Source of the DNA: Chlorobiota bacterium
GTDB taxonomy: Bacteria; Bacteroidota; Ignavibacteria; SZUA-365; JAADGX01
Length of the DNA: 8,827 nucleotides
Assembly (NCBI GenBank): GCA_013152135.1
Contig: JAADGX010000203.1
Location: 3,420 to 12,246, forward strand
Direction: 5' to 3'
The notes under the pieces are model-generated. The model was not told where the DNA came from. It saw only the letters and a program-made list of their open reading frames with translations, and did no database searches. The first letter of the stretch is position 1, and each line of letters begins with the position of its first letter. The translations under genes were made by a program, and so were the position numbers. This document shows, piece after piece, positions 8,601-8,827 of the stretch.

Positions 8601-8827
8601 TCAAGCTCGGTGGAGCGCTCTCGGGAACGGTAAAAGTCGGCACCGTTCCCATTCCCGGAGCCCGCGTGGCGTTATACGATAACCCGGCCGATGCCTCACC
8701 TCTTCAGACGACAACCGACAGCGATGGAAAGTACACCATCCACGGAATCCCCGTCGGAACGCACGTGTTCAAGGCGGCGAAATCCAAGAGCCAGTACATC
8801 GGCGATACCGCCCAGGCGGCCATCTTC
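5678..8827 (+). CDS. Large exported TANFOR-like / carboxypeptidase-regulatory-like multidomain protein (3' end missing)
   Basis: The frame is open for 1050 codons from the ATG at 5678 to the window end with no stop, so the full protein is longer. Residues 1-22 form a signal peptide (MRKTTVLGILGIFLCMPVMLFA|Q). Residues about 23-160 resemble, from memory, the TANFOR-type N-terminus of Bacteroidetes surface proteins: a DPNPSPFISDW opening, LIVTNPTGKSHSVRFKGYIEG, VDISPGVSILTATD, then a Cys pair (C134, C152) in FRICVQVVSYD...LSPEACSRFTV. Residues about 162-271 form an FN3-like domain (PPSLIAPADKSTIKAAPTFQWS ... YAWRVRAFDP). After a basic linker (about 277-345) come beta-sandwich domains of transthyretin or carboxypeptidase-regulatory type: about 380-450, 490-600, 646-740 (IAGRVYRSD ... 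TNDSGGFVFDNL), 744-830 (VKGRIVDELGRPVAAEV) and 979-1050 (LSGTVKVGTVPIPGARVALYD ... TDSDGKYTIHGIPVG). No catalytic motif is visible. A structural or adhesive surface role is inferred. Confidence 0.85.
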   Translation, partial: MRKTTVLGILGIFLCMPVMLFAQLSVSIQMDPNPSPFISDWKSDPNTVRLIVTNPTGKSHSVRFKGYIEGDARGRVAETKLDGSIPPVDISPGVSILTATDAHILDKDAVRYVGPTRQEVIQSGRLPDDNFRICVQVVSYDSPHSPLSPEACSRFTVRRLSPPSLIAPADKSTIKAAPTFQWSHVAMGRGNFARYELRLIELSPGQQSIVNAMETGIPLLVRESSLPMYQFLPSDPKLQNGKTYAWRVRAFDPQNKFTFTSDGKSEIRTFTYSSAKLTVVKDVTKKKKTTGMNIGTSPNFVFTQLTRIRGTLRTTFYKNSIPTPRSIIYKSSKGKPPLSESNQPQPGGGQVIKSGISLKTTPHLQTNVGLKKNLPLGGLHLKLYLRTKTNPICGYYPFTASGKTYEAEKLIATTTTNPDGTFEFMFFAKDSTGRILKNALIQCGSNEFVNSLTGDLYRYYQIMVNDPHLLSPSDEFKVQPGELFDVGTLYSLVRSYSVTVSVKDKVKGSQLPNMDVRIVRTTRPYDVPPEEGTLKPYQSVDDIFFLKKAKAEVIARGKTNAEGKTTLKYMVKNVGGSDRYHLLVSSPEEGVYYYHTLWRTFKFGFLMDEKDEAGHGMSFDAAIINEGYDPAIMHVTVLAEVKPHKPRIAGRVYRSDNTLQAVKNAKVTLYGFSFGPWELRTTMTNDSGGFVFDNLDPTGDSPEAKAIFYFIRVEKYGFKKYQSDAIFVELGQQYYTTIQLEPALTVKGRIVDELGRPVAAEVRIGQGEWVHTVKKIKPKKTGALRYLKKPAPNKLVIKSSSAGMLKNKKLQIVQAIPVVFEYDEEFTTPAVMGLQWLYVLPDNQSLYYPETLLVLLPEDAENIGAFTVFIKQHRLAVQAVTMTPKTSKSWKAKSSPNKYIPGTSVKKTIQGAVIRVNDAEPDSVDADGVAYFVWTSPSDNAIVRVRGPDNSDYVEKIVSTVVDESKSWTFLEVPLKLGGALSGTVKVGTVPIPGARVALYDNPADASPLQTTTDSDGKYTIHGIPVGTHVFKAAKSKSQYIGDTAQAAIF

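Overview
The window is almost entirely coding and everything reads on the + strand. There are four consecutive genes, the first and last cut by the window edges, separated by gaps of 34, 135 (57 with the longest possible start of the third gene) and 94 bases. I see no intergenic stretch over 300 bases, RNA gene, mobile element, CRISPR array, convincing terminator or convincing promoter. The close spacing and common direction suggest one transcription unit.

Organism: probably a member of the Bacteroidota or the wider FCB group (for example an Ignavibacteria-like lineage) with a middling GC content by eye. Three points support this. (1) All three visible signal peptides put Gln right after the predicted cleavage site, the Bacteroidetes 'Q-rule'. 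(2) Two of the three visible starts lack a Shine-Dalgarno sequence. (3) The last protein begins with a region that resembles the TANFOR-type N-terminus, which I know from Bacteroidetes surface proteins. No gene here has a recognised symbol.

Layout: 1-1688 is the C-terminal part of a protein built of tandem fibronectin type III (FN3) domains. 1723-3762 is an exported TPR-repeat protein of 679 residues. 3898-5583 (possibly from 3820) is a predicted outer-membrane beta-barrel. 5678-8827 is the first 1050 codons of a very large exported multidomain protein that runs off the end: TANFOR-like region, FN3-like domain, several transthyretin/carboxypeptidase-regulatory-like beta-sandwich domains and Lys-rich segments.

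How they may work together (inference): the set looks like a cell-envelope module. It would have one outer-membrane barrel, one periplasmic TPR scaffold and two long beta-sandwich proteins of the kind used for adhesion, surface layers or matrix. No enzyme, nuclease, regulator or transport ATPase is visible. The function is unknown, and the module is the most interesting feature of the window.
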